Below, in pieces: positions 9,018 through 16,344 of a stretch of DNA of 64,000 nt (positions within the stretch are counted from its first letter, which is position 1; the number at the start of each line of letters is the position of its first letter). This stretch comes from an uncultured Catenibacterium sp. GTDB taxonomy: Bacteria; Bacillota_I; Bacilli_A; Erysipelotrichales; Coprobacillaceae. The stretch covers positions 8,467 to 72,466 of the forward strand of contig NZ_UQGV01000003.1 of the NCBI RefSeq assembly GCF_900540665.1, written 5' to 3'. The position numbers and the translations under genes were made by a program. Under the pieces are notes generated by a model, which was not told where the DNA came from, ran no database searches, and saw only the letters and a list, made by a program, of their open reading frames with translations.

Positions 9018-10301
9018 CTACTCAAAACAACTTCTAATCACTTCAATAATTCTATCCTGCTCATCAGGAGTCATCTTGTTATCACTAGGTAGACATAAAC
9101 CTCTATTAAAGATATCCATACCAATATCAGCTACACTACCTTCTATATAGGCATTAGATCTAGCTCTACCATTACCATCTCTTCCTACAAATGGATTCAA
9201 ACGATAGATAGGCTGCATATGCATAGGCTTCCATATAGGTCGTCCTTCTGCATTAATAGAAGCGATAGCTTCTAGTATTTCAGTAGGACAAGTCTTTCCA
9301 TGTTCCTTTACATAACATACATCCTGTTCTCCTCTTACCTGTTTACACATTGCTTCTTCATCAATGATTAAACATGATAACCAGTAGTTAGGTTCACTAT
9401 TTTTTAGATCTACAGGATTCATAGATACAGGTAATCCTTTAAAACCTTCTTTATATCTTTCATAGATTGCTTTCTTCTGTGCAATATGTTCATCTAGATA
9501 TGGTAACTGTCCTCTTACTACACCAGCTACTACATTACTCATACGATAGTTATATCCTAGTTCTTCGTGCTGATACCAAGCTGCATTCTCTCTAGCCTGT
9601 GTAGACCATTTACGTACTTTATTAGCTGCTTCTTCATCATCTGTTAAGAAACATCCACCAGCACTACCTGTAATGATCTTATTACCATTAAATGAGATAG
9701 TATTAAACTTACCAAATGTACCTGTTTCTACACCTTTATATGTAGCACCCATAGATTCTGCTGCATCTTCTACTAAGATTGCATTATGTCTATTAATGAT
9801 TTCATTTAATTCATCAATCTTACCTGGTGTACCATATAGATGTGCTATTACTACTACCTTAGTATCTGGATATAATTCAAAAGCTTTTTCTAAAGCTACT
9901 GGATCCATATTCCAAGTATCATATTCAGTATCAATGAATACTGGTTCTCCACCTTCATATACAATAGGATTTACCGTTGCATCAAAAGTCATATCAGAAC
10001 AGAATACTTTCTTACCTTCTAATGCACCATGTCCTACCTTAGGCATACCATATGCAGCTAGACCAGCTAGTTTCATAGACAAGTGTAAAGATGCAGTACC
10101 ACATGATAAAGCAACTGCATGTTTACAACCCATATACTCACAAACCATTCTTTCTACTTCATTAATATTCTTACCTACAGTAGACATCCAGTTTGTTTCA
10201 TATGCTTCCTTAACATATTCAATTTCTGGTCCATGCATAGTAGGACTGCTTAACCATACTTTTGATTCAAACTTTTCAAATTTATTCTTCTCATTAAACA
10301 T
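9018..10301 (-). CDS. DegT/DnrJ/EryC1/StrS aminotransferase, PglE-like
   Basis: This 427-aa PLP enzyme of the sugar aminotransferase family has N-terminal VWLSSPTMHGPEIEYVKEA. AVALSCGTASLHLSMKLAG (about 62-80) forms the phosphate-binding loop, VEDAAESMGATYKG contains the ring-stacking Asp, and SFNGNKIITGSAGG (about 203-216) carries the internal-aldimine lysine near 208. The FNGNKIIT form matches PglE, which aminates UDP-4-keto-6-deoxy-GlcNAc. The protein is somewhat longer than Campylobacter PglE because of two short insertions. It sits between the PglD-like and PglC-like genes. The required 4,6-dehydratase (PglF) is not in this window, so it must be encoded elsewhere or in the missing part of the locus. 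Confidence 0.88.
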   Translation of the reverse strand: MFNEKNKFEKFESKVWLSSPTMHGPEIEYVKEAYETNWMSTVGKNINEVERMVCEYMGCKHAVALSCGTASLHLSMKLAGLAAYGMPKVGHGALEGKKVFCSDMTFDATVNPIVYEGGEPVFIDTEYDTWNMDPVALEKAFELYPDTKVVVIAHLYGTPGKIDELNEIINRHNAILVEDAAESMGATYKGVETGTFGKFNTISFNGNKIITGSAGGCFLTDDEEAANKVRKWSTQARENAAWYQHEELGYNYRMSNVVAGVVRGQLPYLDEHIAQKKAIYERYKEGFKGLPVSMNPVDLKNSEPNYWLSCLIIDEEAMCKQVRGEQDVCYVKEHGKTCPTEILEAIASINAEGRPIWKPMHMQPIYRLNPFVGRDGNGRARSNAYIEGSVADIGMDIFNRGLCLPSDNKMTPDEQDRIIEVIRSCFE

Positions 10302-10304
10302 GAT

Positions 10305-10817
10305 TTATTCTCCCTTCTTATCTTCTAAATACAGCACTGTTCCCTGATTAGTAACTGTATTTTTATCGACAATGCTTGTTGACTTCACAATAGTTCCTGA
10401 TCTTAATGTGCTACCTTCACCTATGAAGCAGTTGGGTTCTGTTACAGTTCCTGCACCAACTACTACTGATGAACCTATAGTTGTTTGACAGCCTATAACT
10501 GCACGTGGTTCTACAATGGAACCAGGCAATAAGCTTGATGATGGAGAGATAGTAGAATCCTTATGGAATAAGACTGGAATGTTGAATAGTTCTTCTAGTC
10601 TCTTATTCCACATCAATCTTTCTTCTCCATCATCACAAGCAGCTATTGCACAGTTGTATTCAGGATAGAAGCTTGGTAATTCATCTAATCTTCCTATTGC
10701 ATCTTGTCTATCGTTATCTACAAAAGAAATCTTCTCAAAGCATTCCATAGACTCTGCAATCTCTTTTACATAGTCTCCATATCTCTTTGAGGCTACAATT
10801 AGTAATTTATTTCCCAT
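10305..10817 (-). CDS. PglD-like hexapeptide-repeat protein, possibly lacking the catalytic His
   Basis: This 170-aa protein has an N-terminal UDP-sugar-binding Rossmann-like half (KLLIVASKRYGDYVKEI, about 4-20) and a C-terminal left-handed beta-helix with hexapeptide repeats (VEPRAVIGCQTTIGSSVVVG, about 102-121). This is the layout of PglD/NeuD sugar O/N-acetyltransferases. Family members usually carry a catalytic His in an H-x-C-x-I-G motif; the equivalent stretch here reads TEPNCFIGEG without a histidine, and the protein is about 25 residues shorter at its C-terminus. It may be a weak enzyme or a non-catalytic partner. It precedes the PglE-like gene by 3 bp and follows the helicase by 13 bp. 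Confidence 0.75.
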   Translation of the reverse strand: MGNKLLIVASKRYGDYVKEIAESMECFEKISFVDNDRQDAIGRLDELPSFYPEYNCAIAACDDGEERLMWNKRLEELFNIPVLFHKDSTISPSSSLLPGSIVEPRAVIGCQTTIGSSVVVGAGTVTEPNCFIGEGSTLRSGTIVKSTSIVDKNTVTNQGTVLYLEDKKGE

Positions 10818-10830
10818 TTCATCACACTCC

Positions 10831-13143
10831 TTAGTACATTATTCTCATGTTACTTTGAGCATCTTTATTCCATGGGTTACTCAAATCCCAGATAAAACCT
10901 ATTTCATCCAGTTTCTCTTTATGTTCTGATGGCATCTTACCTAGCTTATAGTTTCTTCTTTGACGAATGATCCAGTCAGAGAGCTTCTTTCCACTAGAAG
11001 TAAGATAGCCCATTGGAATATTGAGATTTCCAAACTTAAGATAGTACTTCTTAGCTTCTTCATACATGGACCACCAGCGATTGTCTTTTCTTCCAACTTC
11101 TTCCATAGGCAGTGTTTTCAACATCTCTTTCTGCCCATGAGTAAGTTTTCCTTCTTGCATAGCTTTCTTCTGTGAAACAATCCACTTACCAAGCCATACA
11201 CCTTGGACAACTTCTTTTTGAGATATATTGATAGTTCCATGTTCTTCATAATATTGTTTAACTAATTTAAAACGAGATTCCCAATTATCTGGATTCCAAT
11301 TCATACCTACATCTGTAAGTCGCTTAATACGATCTTCAGAAATCTTATTATTCTTATAAAGACTTCTTTGTCTTTGAATCCATATACCTAAGGGAAAATC
11401 TGTTTTAGTTCTATAGTTCTTAGGAACACTTAAGTTTCCATATTCTTCTGAATAGTTCTTAGCTTCAATAAATCCGTTTTCCCAGACACGATCTACTCTA
11501 TCCATCCAGTCCATACCAATTGAATCTAATTTTTTGATTTGTTCATCAGTTAAAGAATTACTTTTATAAAGCTGCCTTTGTCTTAATATCCAATTTCCAA
11601 GATGCTTCCCATCTTTTGATTTAAAGTTAGTAGGAACATCTAGATTTCCATGCGCTAAATAATATTCTTTAGCTAATCTGAAATTCTGTTCCCAAAAATA
11701 ATCTAATGAATCCCAAATCATTCCTATAGAATCTAACTTTTGTATTTGATCTTCAGTTAGTTTTCCAACTATAGTACCTTTACGAATAGCTTTCTGATTA
11801 TTAAGCCAACTACCTAATGCATAACCTTCTTCAGTAATGTATCTTGCAGGCACTTCTAAGTTTCCATTCTCTTGGTAGTACTGTTTAGCACTTGCATAAT
11901 ACATATCCCATGTTGCAGTTAATGCATCATTGAGTTTTTCAAATAGTTCTCTACAGTTTCTTACTTCATCAATAACCTTAAATTTTTCATAGATAATTTG
12001 ATCTGCTTCTCCTAGAGAACGATAATAGGAAGTAGCTACTTGCATTTCCTCTTTAATAGAATCAATGCTATAGATGTTTTCAATGTTTAGTACGATATCA
12101 AAGATGACTGCATTTGTTTTCTTGCTTGCAGACAGTGCTCTACCAATCTGCTGTTTATATACGATTGGTGAGACTGTTGGTCTTAATAGAATGACTCCAC
12201 TTATATCATCAACATGGATGCCTTCATTTAATGCATCTATACAATAAAGAAGTCGTAGATGATTATTATCATTATCTGCTTTGAAGTCCTTAAATGCTTT
12301 ATCTGCTCCTGGATCACTAGAATATACAGAATACATATGCGGTTCTTTATCTACCTTAGAAAACCATTCTGTATGTTTCATCATCTGATCCATATGTTCT
12401 TTATTGGAACAGAACACTATGTATTTACCATGTGAATCAGTCATGTGTTTTTTGAATATGACATCTAATCCTTCAGCTTTTTCTAATGTTCTTCTTAACT
12501 CATCTAAGCATTTTTCAGCATTGTCTCTAGCTACTTTACTTTTTGTTTTCTTTACTCTTCTTTCATACTTTTCTAATGTATTCTGATAGTAATACATTGA
12601 TAATACATATTTAGGTGGATTCAATATTCCACGTACTATTGCTTCACCTAAACTCATTTGAGAAGCTATATTTCCATAAAAAAGCTCCTGTGCCATATCT
12701 CTTTGGTTATCTAGATAACGGATATTTGTAGCTGATAAACCTAAGACAGGAATATCTGAATAAGTAAATAGAAGTTGTTCTACACCCTTTTGCCAATATG
12801 TAGCTCCAGCACGATGATATTCATCAAGAACAATATAGTCAGGATGTATTGCTTGTATCTCTTCTTTACTCATACCCATGAGCTTGGCATAAGTAAAGAA
12901 GACAATATTATTAGGTTTGAAACCATTAGTTGCTTGATATAAATTCTCTAGCTGGGTAGAGAAAATATATTCAGAAGGAGATAACCAACAGATTGTCTGG
13001 TCAGGATGATCTTCGCATAGTTTAAATGCGATGAATGATTTACCTGTACCTGTTGGGTGAACAATGGCTGCTTTTTTAGTATCTTCAAGCATAGTAACTG
13101 CTAAGTTATATGCTTTTTGGTTATGAGAATACAGCTTAATCAT
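10831..13143 (-). CDS. SF2 DEAD/DEAH-type helicase with five helicase-associated (HA) repeats
   Basis: This 770-aa protein has an SF2 ATPase core: Walker A HPTGTGKS (about 29-36), Walker B DEYH (about 107-110), motif III LSAT (about 136-139) and motif VI QQIGRALSA (about 331-339). From about residue 412 to the end there are five units of about 68 residues, each with a W-(x)n-YY-x3-GNLxVP-(x)n-LGxW-(x)4-QR pattern and most ending in LDxIGxxW. This is the helicase-associated domain, thought to bind nucleic acid. The start overlaps the mreD stop by 4 bp (ATGA), and a glycan gene follows after 13 bp. No nuclease, methylase or other defence partner lies beside it. The function is unknown. Confidence 0.88.
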   Translation of the reverse strand: MIKLYSHNQKAYNLAVTMLEDTKKAAIVHPTGTGKSFIAFKLCEDHPDQTICWLSPSEYIFSTQLENLYQATNGFKPNNIVFFTYAKLMGMSKEEIQAIHPDYIVLDEYHRAGATYWQKGVEQLLFTYSDIPVLGLSATNIRYLDNQRDMAQELFYGNIASQMSLGEAIVRGILNPPKYVLSMYYYQNTLEKYERRVKKTKSKVARDNAEKCLDELRRTLEKAEGLDVIFKKHMTDSHGKYIVFCSNKEHMDQMMKHTEWFSKVDKEPHMYSVYSSDPGADKAFKDFKADNDNNHLRLLYCIDALNEGIHVDDISGVILLRPTVSPIVYKQQIGRALSASKKTNAVIFDIVLNIENIYSIDSIKEEMQVATSYYRSLGEADQIIYEKFKVIDEVRNCRELFEKLNDALTATWDMYYASAKQYYQENGNLEVPARYITEEGYALGSWLNNQKAIRKGTIVGKLTEDQIQKLDSIGMIWDSLDYFWEQNFRLAKEYYLAHGNLDVPTNFKSKDGKHLGNWILRQRQLYKSNSLTDEQIKKLDSIGMDWMDRVDRVWENGFIEAKNYSEEYGNLSVPKNYRTKTDFPLGIWIQRQRSLYKNNKISEDRIKRLTDVGMNWNPDNWESRFKLVKQYYEEHGTINISQKEVVQGVWLGKWIVSQKKAMQEGKLTHGQKEMLKTLPMEEVGRKDNRWWSMYEEAKKYYLKFGNLNIPMGYLTSSGKKLSDWIIRQRRNYKLGKMPSEHKEKLDEIGFIWDLSNPWNKDAQSNMRIMY

Positions 13144-13700
13144 TGTCTAATCCCCCCTCTTCTTTTTGTATGTAATAGTGGTGAATATAAACAAATTCTG
13201 TAAATTAACATCTGGTTCACAAGGTATACTATTGGCGCAAAAATAATATTCATAACTAATGTGGGAATAAATCTCATTGTTGTAAACTGAATGATACCAA
13301 TATAAGTAGAACGTGAAATAAGCATCAGCCAATATACTACAAATTCCTTAAACGTAATGATAAGACCTGCATACACTACTGATTCAAGGCATGTAATGTT
13401 GTCATTTCTATAAATATATGTTCTTACAAAAGTAATAGCACAATAAATGAGAATATAGACCATTAATGAATCTGAATAACATACACTATAATAAAGACCG
13501 CATGCAGCACCAAAGAAAAATCTTTCAGATTTATCATGAATTGTAACAGTTAATAATGAAAACATCAACAGCCCAATACAGGGAACAAATGTAAGACCAG
13601 AACGATTGATATTAGTTGGAATAAAGAAATTAATCACACTATCAATCAAATAACATACAAACATAATCAGGAAATTCTTGATGATCTGATTACTCTTCAT
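13140..13700 (-). CDS. mreD: Rod shape-determining protein MreD
   Basis: This small integral membrane protein (186 aa from the chosen start) has about five or six hydrophobic segments, beginning IIKNFLIMFVCYLIDSVINF. It lies directly after mreC, as MreD usually does. The start at 13700 is preferred over an upstream ATG because AGAGGG is 9 bp away and the mreC stop (13702) is 1 bp upstream, giving stop-start coupling. MreD works with MreC, RodA and PBPs in lateral wall synthesis. Sequence conservation of MreD is poor, so the call rests on topology, length and position. Confidence 0.85.
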   Translation of the reverse strand: MKSNQIIKNFLIMFVCYLIDSVINFFIPTNINRSGLTFVPCIGLLMFSLLTVTIHDKSERFFFGAACGLYYSVCYSDSLMVYILIYCAITFVRTYIYRNDNITCLESVVYAGLIITFKEFVVYWLMLISRSTYIGIIQFTTMRFIPTLVMNIIFAPIVYLVNQMLIYRICLYSPLLHTKRRGGIRQ

Positions 13701-13701
13701 A

Positions 13702-14601
13702 TTAATTAACCCTCTGCACAACTGCTACATAGTTTAATTTATCATAGTTTACAGATGGCTTTACAGTAATATATTTACCACTCGCATCATTGCCAGCATT
13801 AAATCCTACCACTTTGCCTACTAAGATACCTCTAGGAGACTTTCCTTTTCCTCCTAATCCACTAGTAGTTACATTTAATCCCTTTTGAATCTTATCCACT
13901 GTAGATAATAAAGAAACTTTATAAGTTCCAGATTTTACATTATAGCTATTTAATAAACCATAATATGTATTATCACCATCCACAATCATTACAGGAAGCT
14001 GAATACTGTTATTTTCTGAACAAAGCAATGTCACAGTAGAAGAGATAGTACCTACTTTAGTAACTGTCCCAATCATTCCTTTAGAAGTAATCACAGCCAT
14101 TCCTTTTTTGATCTGAGAATTACTTCCCATGTCAATCTTCACCTGGTTACTCCATGATTCAGCATCTCTTTCAATAATTGTTGTATATTTCACTTTATAG
14201 TCAGTAGGTAAAGATTCAATATTTGTGATTTTCTTCATTTCTGACAATTCATTTGATAATACTTCATTCATTGCAAGCTCACTTGCATAATTGTCAAGAG
14301 AACGCTTTAATTTCTTATTTTCACGATAAACAAGCTTTAGATCATGATACTCAGTAAAGACATTCTTTACATACTTTATTGGTGCCTTAACAATATAATA
14401 TTCAGCATTCGCAACTGTATCCTGAAATACACTTGAAAACGGTAATTCAGTAATACCTGAAACAAGAGCATAAACAGATGTAATAATCAATACTATAGTA
14501 ATGATGATCATCCTTCTTGTATGCTTGTTTTTCTTCTTTTTATACAATGACATCACCTCGGTGAATACATTATAATATCTCTTTTTGAAAAATGCAATCA
14601 T
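13702..14601 (-). CDS. mreC: Rod shape-determining protein MreC
   Basis: This 299-aa protein has one membrane anchor at about residues 31-50 (MIIITIVLIITSVYALVSG), then a coiled coil (LVYRENKKLKRSLDNYASEL, about 90-109) and the extracytoplasmic beta-barrel domain. Typical MreC stretches include IERDAESWSNQVKIDMGSNS and KKGMAVITSKGMIGTV, with GGKGKSPRGILVGKVVGF near the end. It scaffolds the elongasome between MreB inside and PBP2 outside. The start at 14601 lacks a good ribosome site; Met-17 (14553), just after GAGGTG, is an alternative. It lies 12 bp after radC and is coupled to mreD. No mreB is found between radC and mreC. Confidence 0.93.
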   Translation of the reverse strand: MIAFFKKRYYNVFTEVMSLYKKKKNKHTRRMIIITIVLIITSVYALVSGITELPFSSVFQDTVANAEYYIVKAPIKYVKNVFTEYHDLKLVYRENKKLKRSLDNYASELAMNEVLSNELSEMKKITNIESLPTDYKVKYTTIIERDAESWSNQVKIDMGSNSQIKKGMAVITSKGMIGTVTKVGTISSTVTLLCSENNSIQLPVMIVDGDNTYYGLLNSYNVKSGTYKVSLLSTVDKIQKGLNVTTSGLGGKGKSPRGILVGKVVGFNAGNDASGKYITVKPSVNYDKLNYVAVVQRVN

Positions 14602-14613
14602 AAGGAAAAACAG

Positions 14614-15294
14614 TTATAAGATTGAAGAATAGACCTTCTCTGCCTTAAAGCTATAATATTGCTTTCTACCAATAATAATATGATCTATAATATCCACATT
14701 CATCATCTTTCCTAAATCTACCAGCTTCTGTGTCATACTAATATCCTCACTTGATGGATGCGCATCACCTGAAGGATGATTATGAACACAGATGATACTG
14801 ACACCATTAAAAGCGAGGGCTTCTCTAAATATTTCTCTTGCTGATACTATGGACATATTAACACTACCTATAAATAATGTTTTTTCAGCAATTAAACGAT
14901 TATGATTATCTAAAATCATAATGAGAAAATGTTCCTGTGATAAACAAGACATCTTCGTTTCTAAATGATAATAGACTTTCGCTGGATTATCATACACTTC
15001 ATTTATATTTGTATGAATATTAATTCTCTTAGAGAATTCTAATGCTGCCATAATTCCTATGGCCTTGGCTTTATTAATTCCTTTAAAAGATAATAATTTA
15101 GAAAACGTAATAGTGTGAAATCCATTCATTCCATGTATTTCTCTTAGTATTGCATAGGATAAATCTAAAACCGACTGTTCTTTGCTGCCAGTTCTTAATA
15201 ATAACGCAAGAAGCTCTTCATCTGTTAAAGATTCAATACCATTCAAGAGTGCTTTTTCTCTAGGTTGAGAAGACTGTTCAAGTCCCTTGATCAC
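14614..15294 (-). CDS. radC: RadC family JAB/MPN-domain protein
   Basis: This 226-aa RadC-family protein has an N-terminal helix-hairpin-helix segment (EESLTDEELLALLLRTGSKE type; here GIESLTDEELLALLLRTGSK, about 19-38) and a C-terminal JAMM/MPN domain with the zinc motif HNHPSGDAHPSSED at about 172-185. The length is normal for the family. Despite the name, a DNA repair role has not been upheld, and the activity of the metalloprotease-like fold is unclear. The gene lies upstream of mreC, as in many Bacillota where radC and mre genes are adjacent. Confidence 0.92.
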   Translation of the reverse strand: MIKGLEQSSQPREKALLNGIESLTDEELLALLLRTGSKEQSVLDLSYAILREIHGMNGFHTITFSKLLSFKGINKAKAIGIMAALEFSKRINIHTNINEVYDNPAKVYYHLETKMSCLSQEHFLIMILDNHNRLIAEKTLFIGSVNMSIVSAREIFREALAFNGVSIICVHNHPSGDAHPSSEDISMTQKLVDLGKMMNVDIIDHIIIGRKQYYSFKAEKVYSSIL

Positions 15295-15380
15295 AAATAT
15301 TTCCCTCCCTAAATAATTGATTATTCCTTTTGGATTAGTAAATACAAAGCATTCAACCGATTAATATATCATATAAGCTA

Positions 15381-15827
15381 TTAATTTAAATTTCTTCTCT
15401 GTAATCTCAGCATAATTCCATAGATTCTACATTTTCTTTTTAGTTTCTTTTTGAATTCAACATTCTTTCTAGATACAGTTGTATTATTAGATATCTTCAA
15501 TTCCTCTACCACAACACAAGTTGGACAGCTTTTCACTATTTCACTAATACACTTATTAATATAATCAGAGTAGATATTATCAATCCTATTAAGTATTTTT
15601 TGTATCCTTTCCTGATTCTTTTTACTGTTATTTGAATTATCTTGTTTTCTTAAAAGACTGATTTTTTCTTTATACAAACGTCTTTCTAAATGCTTGATTC
15701 TTTCTATTTTATCAGTTCTTTGCGTGCTTGCCCCATTAACTACAAATTCAAACTTATTTAGATTCAGTCTCACCTTTAACTCATTATTGTAAGACTGTAT
15801 TGAACTAACTTCACTCGTATTCAACAT
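15381..15827 (-). pseudogene. TnpB (IS200/IS605 OrfB) remnant
   Basis: A 148-aa open frame starts after GGAAGGTGAAAT. KIERIKHLERRLYKEKISLL (about 41-60) and the stretch ending CVVVEELKISNN (about 104-115) match the central part of TnpB, including the RuvC-II glutamate. The expected RuvC-I Asp is replaced (the equivalent reads VRLNLNKFEFVVNG), and both the N-terminal domain and the C-terminal zinc-finger/RuvC-III part are absent. It is therefore catalytically dead as it stands. No matching terminal hairpins are seen beside it. A retained intact frame with a good ribosome site is slightly odd for junk, but the simplest reading is decay. Confidence 0.72.
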
Positions 15828-15841
15828 ATTTCACCTTCCTT

Positions 15842-15868
15842 ACAAATAAGGGTGCATTTCGCACCCTT
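15842..15868 (-). terminator. Rho-independent terminator after double-glycine peptide gene 1
   Basis: The hairpin AAGGGTGC-GAAAT-GCACCCTT is followed on the minus strand by a short T-rich run. It ends the small-peptide unit and separates it from the TnpB remnant. Confidence 0.7.
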
Positions 15869-15874
15869 CTCTTC

Positions 15875-16036
15875 CTAATTTCCCCATTCTAATGTAATAA
15901 GACGACCTAATCTGAGACGACCTTTAGCTGATCTAAGTAATCTTAATCCTGCAATACCTAAAAGTGCATACACTATATAAGTCAACGCACTTCCACCACT
16001 GATCTGCTCCTGTCTTTCTACGGATAACTCGTACAT
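15875..16036 (-). CDS. Double-glycine leader peptide 1 (bacteriocin- or pheromone-like)
   Basis: This 53-aa peptide starts at 16036, chosen over an upstream ATG at 16060 because AAAGGAG lies 5-6 bp before it and the second copy starts at the same point. The leader MYELSVERQEQISGG matches the double-glycine consensus: Leu -12, Ser -11, Glu -9, Ile -4, Gly -2, Gly -1. Cleavage would release a 38-aa core with a hydrophobic first half (SALTYIVYALLGIAG) and an Arg/Lys-rich second half (LRLLRSAKGRLRLGR), strongly cationic. Such peptides are cut and exported by C39-peptidase ABC transporters. No transporter, immunity gene or kinase lies in this window. It is 67 bp downstream of its paralogue. Confidence 0.8.
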   Translation of the reverse strand: MYELSVERQEQISGGSALTYIVYALLGIAGLRLLRSAKGRLRLGRLITLEWGN

Positions 16037-16103
16037 ATTTACTCCTTTCTGCTCCCTCACTATATCTATACGCCATATATTATCTATTTACTCAACATTT
16101 TTT

Positions 16104-16256
16104 CTATTTCATCATTATTATACGACCAAATCTAAGATATCCACGTGATGCTCTCAATAACTTAACTCCTGCAATACCTAAAAGTGCATATACTATATAA
16201 GTCAATGCACTTCCACCAGTGATCTGCTCTTGTCTTTCTCTAGATAATTCGTACAT
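16104..16256 (-). CDS. Double-glycine leader peptide 2, tandem paralogue
   Basis: This 50-aa peptide has an AAAGGAG ribosome site. The leader MYELSRERQEQITGG keeps the same key positions as copy 1. The predicted 35-aa core starts SALTYIVYALLGIAG, identical to copy 1, then diverges to a cationic tail (VKLLRASRGYLRFGRIIMMK). The two genes are a tandem duplication of about 220 bp including the upstream region. Within the identical 15-residue core the DNA differs only at silent sites (for example GTA/GTG Val, GCA/GCG Ala), and the leader also has silent changes (CAG/CAA, GAG/GAA). This argues for selection on the protein. Identical core starts are unlike classical two-peptide bacteriocins. Confidence 0.8.
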   Translation of the reverse strand: MYELSRERQEQITGGSALTYIVYALLGIAGVKLLRASRGYLRFGRIIMMK

Positions 16257-16313
16257 ATTTGCTCCTTTCTGCCCCCTCTACTTTATCTATACTCAAAAAA
16301 ATGTCTAATTACT

Positions 16314-16341
16314 AAAAAAATCCCCAAATAAATGGGGATTT
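16314..16341 (-). terminator. Rho-independent terminator of valS
   Basis: The hairpin AATCCCC-ATTTATT-GGGGATT is followed by seven T on the minus strand, 4 bp after the valS stop. It isolates the peptide genes, which must have their own promoter in 16257-16313; a conserved GTATAGATA segment precedes both copies. Confidence 0.9.
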
Positions 16342-16344
16342 GAA

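Noticed and set aside
9673..10347. 224-aa plus-strand open frame
   Set aside because: It is a shadow of the PglE-like aminotransferase, with no ribosome site and no protein-like motif. The same holds for the 194-aa plus-strand frame at 48253-48837 opposite apt and the 141-aa frame at 28433-28858 opposite pnp.
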